From Doryteuthis pealeii (taxonomy: Eukaryota > Mollusca > Cephalopoda > Myopsida > Loliginidae): a DNA stretch of 64,000 nt. Below, one piece after another: positions 44,842-56,668 of this stretch. The notes beneath the pieces are model-generated. The model was given only the letters and a program-made list of their open reading frames with translations, was not told the origin of the DNA and searched no databases. The translations under genes were made by a program, and so were the position numbers. Each line of letters starts with the position of its first letter. Within the stretch, counting starts at the first letter, position 1. The stretch lies in assembly GCA_023376005.1 (NCBI GenBank), contig CM042143.1, positions 82,812,930 through 82,876,929 on the forward strand. Reading direction: 5' to 3'.

Positions 44842-47800
44842 CAATTTTTTGTACAACTGATTTGATATATAAATTTTAATAGTATCATACTTCATTAACT
44901 AGATCAACTTAAAACATAAAAAGGGATTAAAGGAGACAAAAAAAAACGTAAGAAAAAAAAAAAAGGAGACTTAAGGGCCCATATATATATATAAGTAAGT
45001 AAGTAAAATAAATAAATAAAAGACACTTATTTTACTATAAATTCAATTCTAAATTTCAATGGAGTATCTAATCATATTACAGTATAAGCAATAACTTTTT
45101 TTAAACATCAAGGAATCGAATTAACATGATTTGTTTCAACATTTTCATGGTTTTGATTATGAAATTATACTATATTTAAATCTTTATTTTCTGTGAATTA
45201 AAAGAGAAAAAAAAAAAAAAAAAAAAAACTGAGTTAAGAGTTATTTTGACAATTTTGAAATATTTCAAAAGGACATCAAAATTTGATATCAGTTCCTTTT
45301 CTATAAATAGAAAAAAATCAATTTTATTCTTTAAATCCTTAAACATAATTTTGAATCACATTAAAAAAAAAATCTTTTTTTTTCTCTCTAGATATAAAAG
45401 AGGAAATACAGATTGTTATCAGACAACATGTCAGAGAATATAAAATATTTTTAAAATATTTTTTGTGATTTTCCTAAAGATCAAAGACAATTTAATGGAG
45501 ATATCAGATTGAAGTTGATTTCGTTTTTTCATCAAAGTACAATTGATGAAGTGATTAACAAGAATTTTATAAAGATTACTTTAATGGCAATAATATTAAA
45601 TTTAGAATGGGGGCATTCTGAAGACGAAGAGAAGTGAGACTCAAATGTTAATTAAAATTTACAGGATGGAATTAATTTTCAAACTTAATGTACAAATTAT
45701 TTTTAAAAAAAAAAAAAAAAAGTAGATACCCATTTTGTGAAGACGATTGGTTGCGTGGATAGTGTTACTTAACTTGTATGAGAAAAGAGAACAGTTAAAT
45801 GGCACATATTAATGTGACTATTGTTGCTGAAATAGAAGAAAATGGGGTTCATTTTGTTTCAACTTTAAATCTACAACATCAATTTTTTCAAATCTTAAAT
45901 TTGATCAACTTATTTTGATGCTATTTCTCAAGTTCTACTAATAGAACCAATTCATTAGCTAAAAACAATTAGCAAATTTGTAGAGATATTATAAACTAAA
46001 ATTGAATAAAATTCATAACTTGTGCTGCTAAGAAAATTCAGGTTTCATTTGAATGAATGAGTAATAAAGGAAATTCAAAACATTTTCAGAGAAACAAGAA
46101 TCAAAGAAATAATCTATTCAACTAAGAAGAACTGTTCACCAATGCAACCTACACACAATAACACAAAAATATTTTTTTTAAATTAAGTTTCTCAATATAC
46201 ATTTAACCCTTTATCTACCTAAACCGGCGACGATCAAAATGCCGGACCCCCCCCCAAAAAAAAACGTCCGAGATTGTCAGCTCTTAAAAGAAGTTAAATT
46301 TCCCACTGAAAATAATTTTTCTGAAATCTTAATTTTACAGTAGGCATTAAAACAATGATAAAAAAAAAAATATGTAAAACTATAAATAAGTATTCACTTG
46401 TATTCTTGAAAACAACAGGTAAATAATAAGGTAAAGTTTTTCTCAGATAAGATAAAAACCATAAGTACAATATTCATGGCATATATATCAGTAACAGATG
46501 GGAAAGGAATTAACAAATCAATTGCTTCATCAAATAAAAAGGAAATAGTAAAAATATAAATAAAAAAGGCAGTAAATGGACAAGGAAGGAGGGAGGGATA
46601 GAGGGATAGATAGATATATAGATAGAGTAAATGTTTTCTTGCTGAATGGAATTAGGGTCAGTATTGATTAGGAAGGATAGCAGCTTGACTGTTGGAGTGG
46701 GGAGGCGTAAGAATATCATTTTATTCACTGGACATTATACATAAAACATTATATTCATTATTTTTAGATTCTTTTATTGAAATCTTAAATGTCAATATAT
46801 TCACAGAAGGAAGAAAATATGAATATAGATGGTTTTATTATAACCCCCACCCCCCAATAAATCAATATGAATAATGGATGAGTTAAAAAGGAGAACTAAG
46901 AAGAACAATGGTGATTATAATAGGATTTATTTTGGAGTTAAAAGATTTTTTAAAATATTTCTTGTAATCTAAAGTAGAAAGTCAAAGTTTTGTTTTAAGA
47001 GAAAAAAGAAGAAATCTTTAATATTCTCCCCCCACCCCCCAATTATGTCACTTTGATTTCTAGATCACACAAATTTAGCACACATTTTCTTTTTGTGTTA
47101 TTTATTATGTTTTAAAAGTATAGAAAAATGGTTATTATTCCCTTCAAACTTTGCTTTTCTGCCCAGGATAATGAAATTTAGAAATTAACCTATAAAAAAG
47201 GCAAATTTACACATTTTTATTTACATAAAGTATGAATAAAAATTTACATGGATTTATAGATTATACAAAAATATTTAAAAGTATTCTTTTTGAAGATATG
47301 CAATTGATATGAACCACTTTTATGTGTCATTTAATCTATATGAATGGATAAATTTGAAAATTTCATCACCTATCACAAAACCCCAAGTTTAGATAAAAAT
47401 ATGTCTTTTCCTGTGGGCATAATTAATTGGGTAATAAGATTTTCTGGTCAGGAACAAGAAAAAGTAAACATTTTGTTAGTGTAAATCTTGACTAGTACAA
47501 CAACTAAGATTTTTGTTTATCATGCAAAAAAAAATAAAATAAAAATAAAAATAAAAAACAGAAAAATAAAAAAATTACATTCTAAAAAAACCCACAAAAA
47601 ACAGTTTAATTGTTATAATAATTTTGAAACAAATAATAATTCTAAAATTTCTACTAAAAGATAATTACAAGAGAGACAAATCTAAAATTGTTAGCCAAAA
47701 TATTTGAAGAAAATGCTTAAAATTAACAAAAGTATATCATCCAATTGTTTTACATTCCACAATAAATAAATAAAAAATCCATTATACAATTCTTTAGATT

Positions 47801-48430
47801 GTTTAGTAGATCTAATATTGGTAAAGAAAGCATAATTGAAATGTATTTTTCTACATAAAGCAACACTTCAATAGGTCACCTATATTCTAAAAGATCTGCA
47901 CTTCTATTCTAAAATGGTTTACTACTGTAATAAACCAGAAAAATACTTTAAATACAAAAAGAAAAGAGGAATTGCTTTTAAAAATAAAATCATAAAATCA
48001 TCGATTTATAGACAATACTGTGTGAAGAATCATTTCTGAAAATTCATATTGAACTGAATTATCTCAACCAAAATCTGCATATAAAAGGATTTTCAGAAAA
48101 ATATTTACAACTTTTGGTAAAATATTCGATGTATATTTTAATAAAAAAAACATTTTTCTACAAACTCCACACAGAAAAAGTGAAAGATTTTTCATCAAAT
48201 ATTCACTGGATGATCACAACTAAAAGATAAATGATCATAAGTAGTAATATAAATTTAATTTAGTAAAGCAGAATAGTGTTATGTTTTTTGGTTTTGAACT
48301 TTCAACTTTAATTGTGGAAAATGTCATGATAACCCCCCAATAACAGGTTTGATAAAATCGAAAGAGTCAAAATTTGCCAGTCGATTACAACAAAACCCAA
48401 AATTAATCACGAAGATTTGCCTTTCTTATC
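44840..48430. other. Long AT-rich stretch, low in recognisable repeats
   Basis: About 3.6 kb without SINE, Helitron-like or repeat C copies. It has isolated A- and C-runs (45208, 46248, 46848, 47028) and a (GATA)n-like tract near 46600-46625. No open frame has start or splice context. Confidence 0.5.
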
Positions 48431-48434
48431 TTAG

Positions 48435-48469
<35 letters not shown>

Positions 48470-48479
48470 CATGGGGGAT

Positions 48480-50800
48480 TGGGTTTCTCAGAACCCCCCC
48501 CCACACACACAAAAAAAATATATATAGTTCGTTTTTATTGAATACGTAATGAATATAAGAAAACCAATCTTTCGTTAATATTAACTTCATCAGTAATATT
48601 GTTTTGAAACAAGCGAAATCTTATGCAACAAGGTTGACCCAACGACGGTTATTTAAGTTTAGTAAAGACTAAAAGACTTTCTAGCCAAAAAGATAATGTA
48701 GAATAGTCAGTAATAACAAGTTCCAATAAATAATAATCAAACGTCACTAATATGCTAAACCATTAAAATTATTTGCTGCACTAAAAATAAAGAAATTTTA
48801 AAACAGAAAATAATTAAATAATATCAAATCAGAATGCTGGTGGTATATTGGGGACTCCAGAATTGGTTGAAACAGAAAAAAAAATGCAAATATGAATTAA
48901 AAAATAATTAATTTAACTCTTATAAAATAAAATTCAAAATTTTAAGAGGGAGAAAAATATAAAAATATTGAGAAGCAATCACCAAGATTCAGTGGTTTTG
49001 GGATTTGCAAATGAAGAATTTTGACAAAAATAGTTAAAAGAGGGAGGAAGAAGAGAAAGCTGAGAGAGAAATATCATTTTGTGGAAGAATTAATTCCTAA
49101 AGTGAAGAAGCAACAGTAGCAGGTGCTGCTGTTGCTGCAATTTGCCTTTTCTCCTTTCTTTTCTCCAAGAGTAAGGAAGAAGCAACAACAACAACAATGT
49201 GATGGCATCCATCAATAATAACAATGTCGTGTTGTAAATTTTCTAGGATTTTTCAATCATCTAATAATATCACTGTTGATATTTAGATTCGATTATGATT
49301 CACTCAAGCAAGAAAAGAAAAAAAAGGAAGAAAAACTGCATAATTGCAACAAGAGAAAAAGTCACCTAGAAAAATTAAATTTGAAGGAATTGCGCCCAAA
49401 CAAGTGGAAATTATCAATACATAATTTGTTTAAGCTACGAGCACAACATTTTACTTTAAATATAAAATAAAAATTTAAAAAATTAAAAATGTTTTATTAA
49501 AAATGCCTTTTTGTTTAAATAAAGACTATAAAAAGATACACCAGAAAAACGGGACAAATTTCATTAAACTCTTTCGCATGAAATTTTTTTAAGAAAAAAA
49601 ATCTCATTTTATATCTACCTAATAATTTTTTAAAAGAAAGATATATGAACTGAAATATTAGTGGCCCTAGAGGTAAAATCCAGACAATAAAAAAAAGAAA
49701 AAGAAAAATGTATTGTTACATTTTTTTTTAAAGTACATAATTTTCCACACTTAAAAAAATTCAAGCTTATTTAAGTTTCTATTTATTTCTTAACTCCTCT
49801 ACAAATAATTATTATTTGTAGAGGGGTTAAATATTTGAGACTGAAAAGTAGTATTGTTAAATAATACTTTTCAGAATATTATACTGAAAAGTAAAGGTAT
49901 ATTTCTCCTTAGATACTTTTAAAAGTATCTGAGTAGAGACCAAGAAAAAAGAAAAAGATCTGAAGACTTTGTCAATTTTAAGATAATTTTTTTTTTTTTT
50001 ATTTTTTTTTGTTCCTATATCGAACAATCAGAGAGCACTTGCTGATAGTAAATAGAAAAAGATATGATATGCTAATTCGACCACTAAACAATCCTGGCTG
50101 GGTGGGTGGTGTGTCAAGCCTTTATGGTGTCGAGGTGTGTGTGTGTGTGCTAAATGGTTTGAGTCATCATCTTCAACTACTCAAGCAAGTTCACTGCTTA
50201 ACATTGACATTTAGACAAATTAAAGAAAGAAAAAAAAAATGCTATGTATGTCTGTGGGGTGAAGAAAAAAATGGCTCAAAGTTTTAAGAATTACCAAATT
50301 ATAAACGTTAAGAAGAATGAATTAGTAAAATTGTTCCATTTAAAAAAAATCTCCGGCCTAAAAAAAGAAAGCCTGGATAATTTGTGAATAAACACAGACA
50401 GCGGTATGTTATTAGAGCAAAGAAGAAGAAAAAAAGAGAGACCCCTCCCCCATAAGGATCATGTTGTAACATGGCCTCGCCCTCCTTTCTTCGTTTCTCT
50501 CTCTCTAGTCATATCAGACAAAAAAATAAATAAATACATCAACAAGAAGGTCAGGTGGTATAAAACCCAGACAAAATTTCAAACTACAGACTATCTAGAG
50601 CATTTTAAAATAATATAGAGAGACACAGTAGTCAGCCAAGAATGTGTCGCTCTGCACTTTATATAAACATAACTAATATATATATACATATCCACTAGTT
50701 TCTTTCTTTTTTTCTTCTTCTTTTCCCCCACAACTGGGAGTGGAAAGTAATAATGACCGTTTTACCCCACCCCAAAGAGATTTCCACATTCAAACACACA
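48480..50800. other. AT-rich stretch with scattered lower-AT islands
   Basis: Includes a (CAA)/(GCA)-rich block at 49100-49200 and a purine-rich block at 50400-50520. TTTATATAAAC at 50660 resembles a TATA box, but nothing supports a promoter around it. The palindrome cluster at 49790-49930 is listed separately. Confidence 0.45.
49790..49930. repeat. Cluster of short palindromes
   Basis: 49790-49830 is a hairpin of about 20-bp arms (TTAACTCCTCTACAAATAAT against its complement, one mismatch). 49846-49870 contains GAAAAGTAGTATT opposite AATACTTTTC. 49911-49930 is the perfect 20-base palindrome AGATACTTTTAAAAGTATCT. Confidence 0.8.
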
Positions 50801-50881
50801 TACAAAGTATTATGACGACTACTAGGAACTTCTTCCTAGTATGAAGTAATCAATCCGATTCTTAGGAAACCCAGACACGCA

Positions 50882-51313
50882 CGGTAGACTGTGAATTGAG
50901 GGTTGTAAAATTTTACTAGTTTACCGGATAGATGTTAGTGGAATATGAAATAAAGTTCAATGTATATATTTTTAATTTTCGCTATTGGGATTAATACTTT
51001 TAATAAAAATAAAACTCTAAGGAAAACATAACTTAATAGGTTAATTCATTTATAAGTTTTTTTTTTAATTAATTGAATCAGTACGCAACAACTTTATATC
51101 TACAACATCAATTAATGCTGTGTTAATTTTTCAAAAAAAAACAAAAAAAACAAAAAAAAAAAAACTTAATTTATTAAGCAGTTTCATTTTATTAAAAATA
51201 TTAATCCAAGTTGAAAAATTAAAAATATATACATTGGACTTCATTTCATATTCCACTAATATCTGTCCGGTAGACTATGGGGGGAAAATTACATCCCTCA
51301 ATTCAATCTACCG
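50882..51313. mobile_element. Fold-back element FB-1 (copy 1)
   Basis: Left arm CGGTAGACTGTGAATTGAGG, then TTAGTGGAATATGAAATAAA, then TCAATGTATATATTTTTAAT. The right arm runs ATTAAAAATATATACATTGG, TTTCATATTCCACTAATATC, GTCCGGTAGACTATGG and ends CCTCAATTCAATCTACCG. The arms are about 110-200 bases and diverged. No coding. Same family as 53757-54169. Confidence 0.8.
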
Positions 51314-52930
51314 ACACGCACACAATCGGGTACACACTATAAGAAAAATATTCTTTATTTATTTATTGCTTATTAGGTAAGTTTATAAACAATAATATCG
51401 TCTCTATATTATTTATTTGGAGATAAAATATCGCAGAGAATGGAATAATAATAATAATAATAATAGGTGAAAACCAATTTGATGTTTTTTGTTTATATAT
51501 TATCGTGGGTCGAAAACGTCATAAACATTCTAGCATCACCCCCCATCAAATTGATTTCCACCCCCCAGTGATGTAATGGGGGGGGGTCATTTCAAGGGAG
51601 AGAGAAAAAGGGTTACACAATTACTAAGAAAAGCTTGTGAGATACACACAATCCCATCATAAAAAAATTGGATTTAAAATTATTCTACAAACTCGATACT
51701 AAAATTATATTTTTATTGTTAAATTTATTTAAATTAAAATTAATTCAGATTTTTTTTTAAGTGAGTGATCCAAAAAATCTTAGATCGAACTGGAATTGAT
51801 TGGATATTGTGATTTATAAAATGTTGATATGAAATAAAAAGTGGAGGAATTCATAAATATTTTTAATAAAATCTTTAAAGACTTTTCTACAAATGAATTC
51901 AGATATTTACTAAATAAATCTTTAGTCCCATTTGTAAACTTATTCAAAAAAGAAAAGTTTGTAGATAATTTGAAAATAGTTACAGGTTTTTTTTTGTTTT
52001 GTTTTTATACTTCCGTTGAATAAATAAATAGAAATAAACAATTTCCAAACAAAAATGATAAAAAATGAATTAAAATTAAGATTTTACGTAATTTAAGCAT
52101 TATTGTTTTAAATTTCAAACAAGTAAATTTCAACTAAATGAATTCTTTAAAAAAATGAAATAAAATAAAAACATAAAATTAAAATAACATAAAAAAAGGA
52201 AATGCTCAAATAATATTAATAGGATTTTGGTTTATATTATAAACCAACATCATTTTAATATTATTTTTATTATTAATTAATAATAGTATTATTAGTTAAT
52301 CTTTTATTTTTATTTTTACCTCAATTTTTATAAAATTTATAAACATTAAGGTAAAAATAACAATTCTAAATATTCTGATCAGAAATTTAAATTTTTATCA
52401 AAAAAAAAAAAAAAAAAAAAATTATCAATCATTTAGACATATCTTTATAAATAATTATTTTTTAAAATCTAAGAATTTTGGAAAATAAATACCAAAAAAT
52501 TGCAAAAAAGCTTTTACTATGAGATAAAGAATTAGTTTATTATTATTATCATCATTATTATTATTCGCCGGGTCTCGAGTAAGGCTCAAAATAAATACAA
52601 ATAAACCCGACTGAATAATAAGAAAGTAAAGGATTTATTTCGATAAAAATAAAATAATTCTGCCTTTAAAAATAAAATGAAAATGTTAAATAAAAAGTGA
52701 TCCAGAAAGAAAAAAAAGGTACACACACAAAATACTTATGTCACACACGCAACACAAACGATTAACGATTAAAAGGGAGAGAGACCCTCTCGGTCAGAAA
52801 TTTAAAATAGGAAAATAATAAAAGATCAAACGAATTAAAAGAAATATTCTTCTACATTTAACCTCCTGTCCCAACTAAATTTTAATAAATAAAAGAAAGC
52901 TGGAAATATCTAACCGCAAAAAATTCTAGT
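51314..52930. other. AT-rich stretch between the two FB-1 copies
   Basis: Very AT-rich, with a (TAA)n tract at 51447, C- and G-runs at 51540-51590, a poly-A at 52400-52420 and a short GC-containing piece CGCCGGGTCTCGAG at 52566. If the exon at 53095 is real this is its first intron. Confidence 0.45.
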
Positions 52931-52954
52931 GAATTGAAAAGGCGGCAGTCGGCC

Positions 52955-53005
52955 ATGATGTATTCCAATGAATATGATGAAGACTACAGAGACATTACGG
53001 GTTGA
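52955..53005 (+). CDS. Candidate short open frame or start exon, 16 codons (uncertain)
   Basis: Reads MMYSNEYDEDYRDITG then TGA. It is preceded by GGCGGCAGTCGGCC, a CpG-containing, Kozak-like leader that stands out from the AT-rich surroundings. Acidic and tyrosine-rich composition is protein-like. If instead a donor is used at GG|GTTGAG, the coding part would be 46 bases. That donor is weak. It faces the stronger minus-strand exon at 53095-53140 and the two are unlikely both to be real. No family is recognised. Confidence 0.2.
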   Translation: MMYSNEYDEDYRDITG

Positions 53006-53094
53006 GAGATTTATTTAATCCACAAAAAAGGTAATTAATGGTCCACCCCTGGGTCAAAAAAGTGTCTGGTTGTTTAAAATGAATATTCACTTAC

Positions 53095-53140
53095 CTGTGA
53101 GGCGAATTTTCATCGGTCCATTGTGTCCGTTACAAGCCAT
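53095..53140 (-). CDS. Candidate first coding exon, protein unrecognised
   Basis: Minus strand, ATG at 53140-53138. It encodes MACNGHNGPMKIRLT and one base of the next codon, then splices at CAG|GTAAGT (GT at 53094-53093), a perfect donor, leaving a phase-1 intron. Start context is AGAATGG, with A at -3 and G at +4. Upstream the frame stays open for about 43 codons back to an in-frame TAA near 53270, with no other in-frame ATG, so this ATG is the natural start. The region upstream (53141-53280) is one of the least AT-rich, non-repetitive stretches in the window and holds two octamers. No second exon was found to the left, which would fit a long first intron. The 15 residues are too few for a family call. 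Confidence 0.45.
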
Positions 53141-53230
53141 TCTAGGAGAAAATCCTCTGCATATGACATATCCTTCCTTCCACACTTTACTCTTCTCTGT
53201 TGGGCTTGCCTGCCAGATGACCTCTGCAGT

Positions 53231-53273
53231 ATGCAAATCAGAAAGGTTAGCGAATGTCACGCTGTATGCAAAT
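53231..53273 (-). promoter_or_regulatory. Two octamer motifs upstream of the candidate start exon
   Basis: ATTTGCAT on the minus strand at 53273-53266 and 53238-53231, 35 bases apart and 91-135 bases upstream of the ATG. ATTTGCAT is the classic POU-domain (Oct) site of H2B, snRNA and many tissue-specific promoters. No TATA box is seen at the expected distance. Regulatory role is inferred from position only. Confidence 0.4.
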
Positions 53274-53712
53274 TACCTAGGTCACTCATAGAAATAAACG
53301 TGTTACGGTTTGTTCACAGTATTTTTATGTAATGTTTAATTTTAAATTTCGATTATAATTTTAGGAACTTTTTTTTTTAAGTTAAAGGTTAAATATGTGT
53401 ATAATTTTCTTTTATGCAGAGACTTTTAAAAAGTTTATTACAGTTTTTTTTAATACTTTATAACTTTATTCATACGTTTAGTTTTATGTTAACGTTGTTG
53501 ATTAAGTAAGTCAATGCTACTTTTAAAAAAAAAAACAACAAAAAACGCCTAAACATCGTTTAAATAAATAAATAAATAAAATGATTCTGATTTTAGTAAG
53601 AATACAAAATACAGAAATGTTAACTTTAAAATACACAGCAATATGAATAATTATTTGTAATTAATATTTCTATTGTAACAATAAGGTTTGAAATATCAAT
53701 TTACAAATAATA

Positions 53713-53731
53713 AAGCTTACAATGTAAGCTT
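53713..53731. repeat. 19-base palindrome
   Basis: AAGCTTACA, A, TGTAAGCTT: nine-base perfect arms, 26 bases before the left end of the second FB-1 element. Could be part of that element's outer end or a chance palindrome. Confidence 0.6.
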
Positions 53732-53756
53732 TTTATTCTTTTTTATTCTTATTTGG

Positions 53757-54169
53757 GTAGAATATTTGTGAATTCAGGAGCGTAATTTTTTCCCATAGTC
53801 TACTGGACAGAGATTAGTGAAATATGAAATGAAGTCCAATGTATATATTTTTAATTTCTCAACTTGGATTAATACTTTTAATAAAAATCAAACTCTAGGG
53901 AAAACATAAATTAATACGTTAATTCATGAGGTTAATTCGGAGTTTAAAAAAAGTGTGAATCACTATACAACAACTTTATACATCAATTAATGCTGTTCTT
54001 TAATTAAAAAAAAAAACTTATAAATGAATTAACACATTAAGTTATGTTTTCCTTAGAGTTTCATTTATTAAAAGTATTAATCCCAATTAAGAAATTAAAA
54101 TTATACATTGGACTTCAGATTCCAATAGATTATGGTAAAAATTTACGCTACTTAATTCACAGTCTACCG
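53757..54169. mobile_element. Fold-back element FB-1 (copy 2)
   Basis: Left GGTAGAATATTTGTGAATTC, CCCATAGTCTACTGG, GATTAGTGAAATATGAAATG. Right ACATTGGACTTCAGATTCCA and CTTAATTCACAGTCTACCG. Interior ACAACTTTATACATCAATTA and ATGCTGTTCTTTAATTAAAA are shared with copy 1, so the two are one family in the same arrangement. Confidence 0.75.
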
Positions 54170-54350
54170 TTATTTGTATTTGACATATCAACAATAAATA
54201 AATAAAAATAAATTCCTACTTTTTAAAAAAATCTTCTTTTCGGGTTACATTAGATGCAAGCACAGGCATTTTTTTATTTAATTTTTTTTTTTACTGTTTA
54301 TATTTTATTATTATTCTTTTAATAATTTCTAAGTTTTCTATTTACGTTTG

Positions 54351-54419
54351 ATGGATGAATACATCGACAATGAAGATGAAGTTATTGTGCTAATGACTGA
54401 GATGGATGAAGAACTTTAA
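54351..54419 (+). other. Short acidic open frame, 22 codons
   Basis: Reads MDEYIDNEDEVIVLMTEMDE and two more residues before TAA. Highly acidic with a methionine repeat. Followed by a lower-AT stretch to 54610. No splice or start support. Could be chance in a GAT/GAA-rich stretch. Confidence 0.15.
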
Positions 54420-54754
54420 ACCTACCTCTTTCTTGAACGAACAATGGCTCTTATTTTTTAAGCAGGAGACGAAGATTTTTGACACGTGCCACACGTGGGA
54501 AGATACGCAACTACTTAACTCACCAAGCCTCACCCTCGCATATGTTGGGCAAACTGAGTTTACTGCGACACAGTGCAAGTTTACAGGAGGAGGGGGGTAC
54601 CGAGTTTGCTAACCATTGTTTTACAGAGATACATCTTATTTATTTACTTTTGTTTTGGTGCTAATCTAGCTGTGTTTGGTTTTTTTTTTCTTATTAAAAA
54701 AAAAAAATGGGTAAAAATGCAGAATAGCGCGCAAGAGATAATATCATTAAGATT

Positions 54755-54895
54755 GCATTGTACGTATAAATAGCATTAGATTACGGAAACTCCTGAAATA
54801 GCCTAACCCTAAGATTTACCCTAACCCTGTCTCAAAAGTTTCGGGTATTTCCGTGAAATATAATAAAATGTAATGCTTTTTATACGTAATCTAGG
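54755..54895. repeat. Imperfect inverted repeat FB-5 with telomere-like centre
   Basis: Left GTACGTATAAATAGCATTA and ACGGAAACTCCTGAAA; right TTTCGGGTATTTCCGT and TAATGCTTTTTATACGTAAT. The centre contains CCTAACCCTAAG and ACCCTAACCCTG. One arm has a roughly 16-base insertion. Confidence 0.55.
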
Positions 54896-54924
54896 TATAC
54901 CCAATTCGTCGAAAAATCCGTGTT

Positions 54925-55320
54925 TTTTTTTCAATACAATTTTGTGAATAGAAGAAGAACATTTTTTTAAAGAATCTGCTCGGGTATTAAATTAAACCGA
55001 AAATCGGAAAATAAAAGGAAAATAAAAACTAAAAAAACAATTTTTTGAGATTTTCTTTTTTTACTCATTTCGATAATTATTTAATTGGCTATTATTCTAT
55101 AAAAGAAAAAAATATATACATCAATATTTGTTCCGTTTAAGAGGGGGGGGGCGCTAAATTTTCAATACATTTTTCGACCAAAAAAATATGGGAGATTGAT
55201 ACTAAAGTAAAGTAGTTATTAAAAATCTTTTTTAGAATCTAATATGACATTTTAAACTTAAAATTTTGCTGCTCGTATTTTAAATGAATTTTATATATTA
55301 ATTTATCATTGCAGAAATAC
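54925..55320 (+). repeat. Repeat E (copy 2)
   Basis: GTGAATAGAAGAAGAACA, AATATTTGTTCCGTTTAAGA with a G-run, ATACTAAAGTAAAGTAG and TTTTAAATGAATTTTATATA, in the order seen at 22065-22620. Confidence 0.5.
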
Positions 55321-55849
55321 TTAATTAAAGTTTTTAAATAAAATAATTGATAAATCAATACTGAAAATTCCCTGATTTTTGGTAAAAAATTTTTTGCAAT
55401 CGCGAATGTTACAATTTATTTTGTAAACACTGATTTTAAGCCAAAAATGACGGACGTCTTGATCGAAATTGACCAAATAAATCGTTTTAAATGTATTGAA
55501 AATAAATTACATGTGTAATATTATTATGCTTTTTTTTATTGATGCTCATTATGTTACTACTTTTCGACTTACACAAAAAATTGTCCTCGTTTGAGATGTT
55601 TTATTTTCATGTTTTGCATCCAACACATTTCGATCAGTTAGTACCACTAACTGATCAAAATATGTTAGATGCCCCCCTCCCTCAGTTTTTTTTTTTTTTT
55701 TTCATTTTTCATTTTTCATAAGAATCCAAATGTTACTGAGGGGTGAGATTTAGAAATAACCCTTCAACTTCAATAGAAACATCATATGTGTACGCATGCA
55801 TGTTTTTAATTTAATTTATTTAAAAAAAAGATTACACCACTTCATTAAA

Positions 55850-56070
55850 ATATTTGACATATACAGATTTTAATTTATAAAATTCTTCCGTTTTAAACAC
55901 TGTAAAACAAATAATTTTTAAAGGCAATTTAAAAAAAAAAACCTCCCTCTTTATAATACAGCAAAAATTACATTAAGTTTAATTAAGTTTACCCAAATTT
56001 TTATTCGGGGTGGGGTAAAAACCCGTGAAATTTTGGCCATAATTTGATCTCATAATTTTGATCAACCTTC
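55850..56070 (+). repeat. Repeat F (copy 2)
   Basis: AAACAAATAATTTTTAAAGG, ATACAGCAAAAATTACATTA and AAATTTTGGCCATAATTTG match 15410-15650. Confidence 0.45.
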
Positions 56071-56668
56071 CCTGTTCAATTTTAGTTATGCAGAACATAA
56101 TCTATTTTTTCTTGAAAAGAAAAAAAAATGTTTGCTAACCCAGGTTGATGACCACTGCATTAAATATTAGCTTTTCATTTTCTTTCTTCTTTATTGTAGA
56201 AAATGAAATAAAATTTGAAATGCATTGCATCATTTCCTAATTTAAAATTGAACAGTTAAAAAGACGATTGTTTTTTTGTTTTCTAACAATGATATTATTC
56301 GGATTCCACTACCATGTTTGAATGAGTCGTGTTTATGTAGGTAAAGTTTAAAAGTTTTCCAAATTGCATGTCACCGGCATCCTTTTTAATGCTCTTTAAA
56401 AATAAATAAATAAGATAAATGAAAATAAACCTTACATACAAACATCCAGGAGCCAATGTTAGAGAGAAAAATCAAGCTCATGCTGACTTAGTTGTAAACA
56501 AACTATGTGATACCAAAAACCACATATTTCAAGCAATGATAATTTTAAAAAGTTAGGCGTCTGAATTTGGTTTTTACAATTAAAAAAACACAGTAAAAGA
56601 AATCTTCCACAGGGGATTACGGCAGACAACCAAAAGATACAGTTGTCGGCAGACACAATGTACATCCA

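Noticed and set aside
50655..50670. TATA box and promoter
   Set aside because: TTTATATAAAC is expected often in AT-rich DNA and no initiator, exon or island lies at the right distance.
54801..54830. True interstitial telomere
   Set aside because: Only a few degenerate CCCTAA units are present, too few for a telomeric array.
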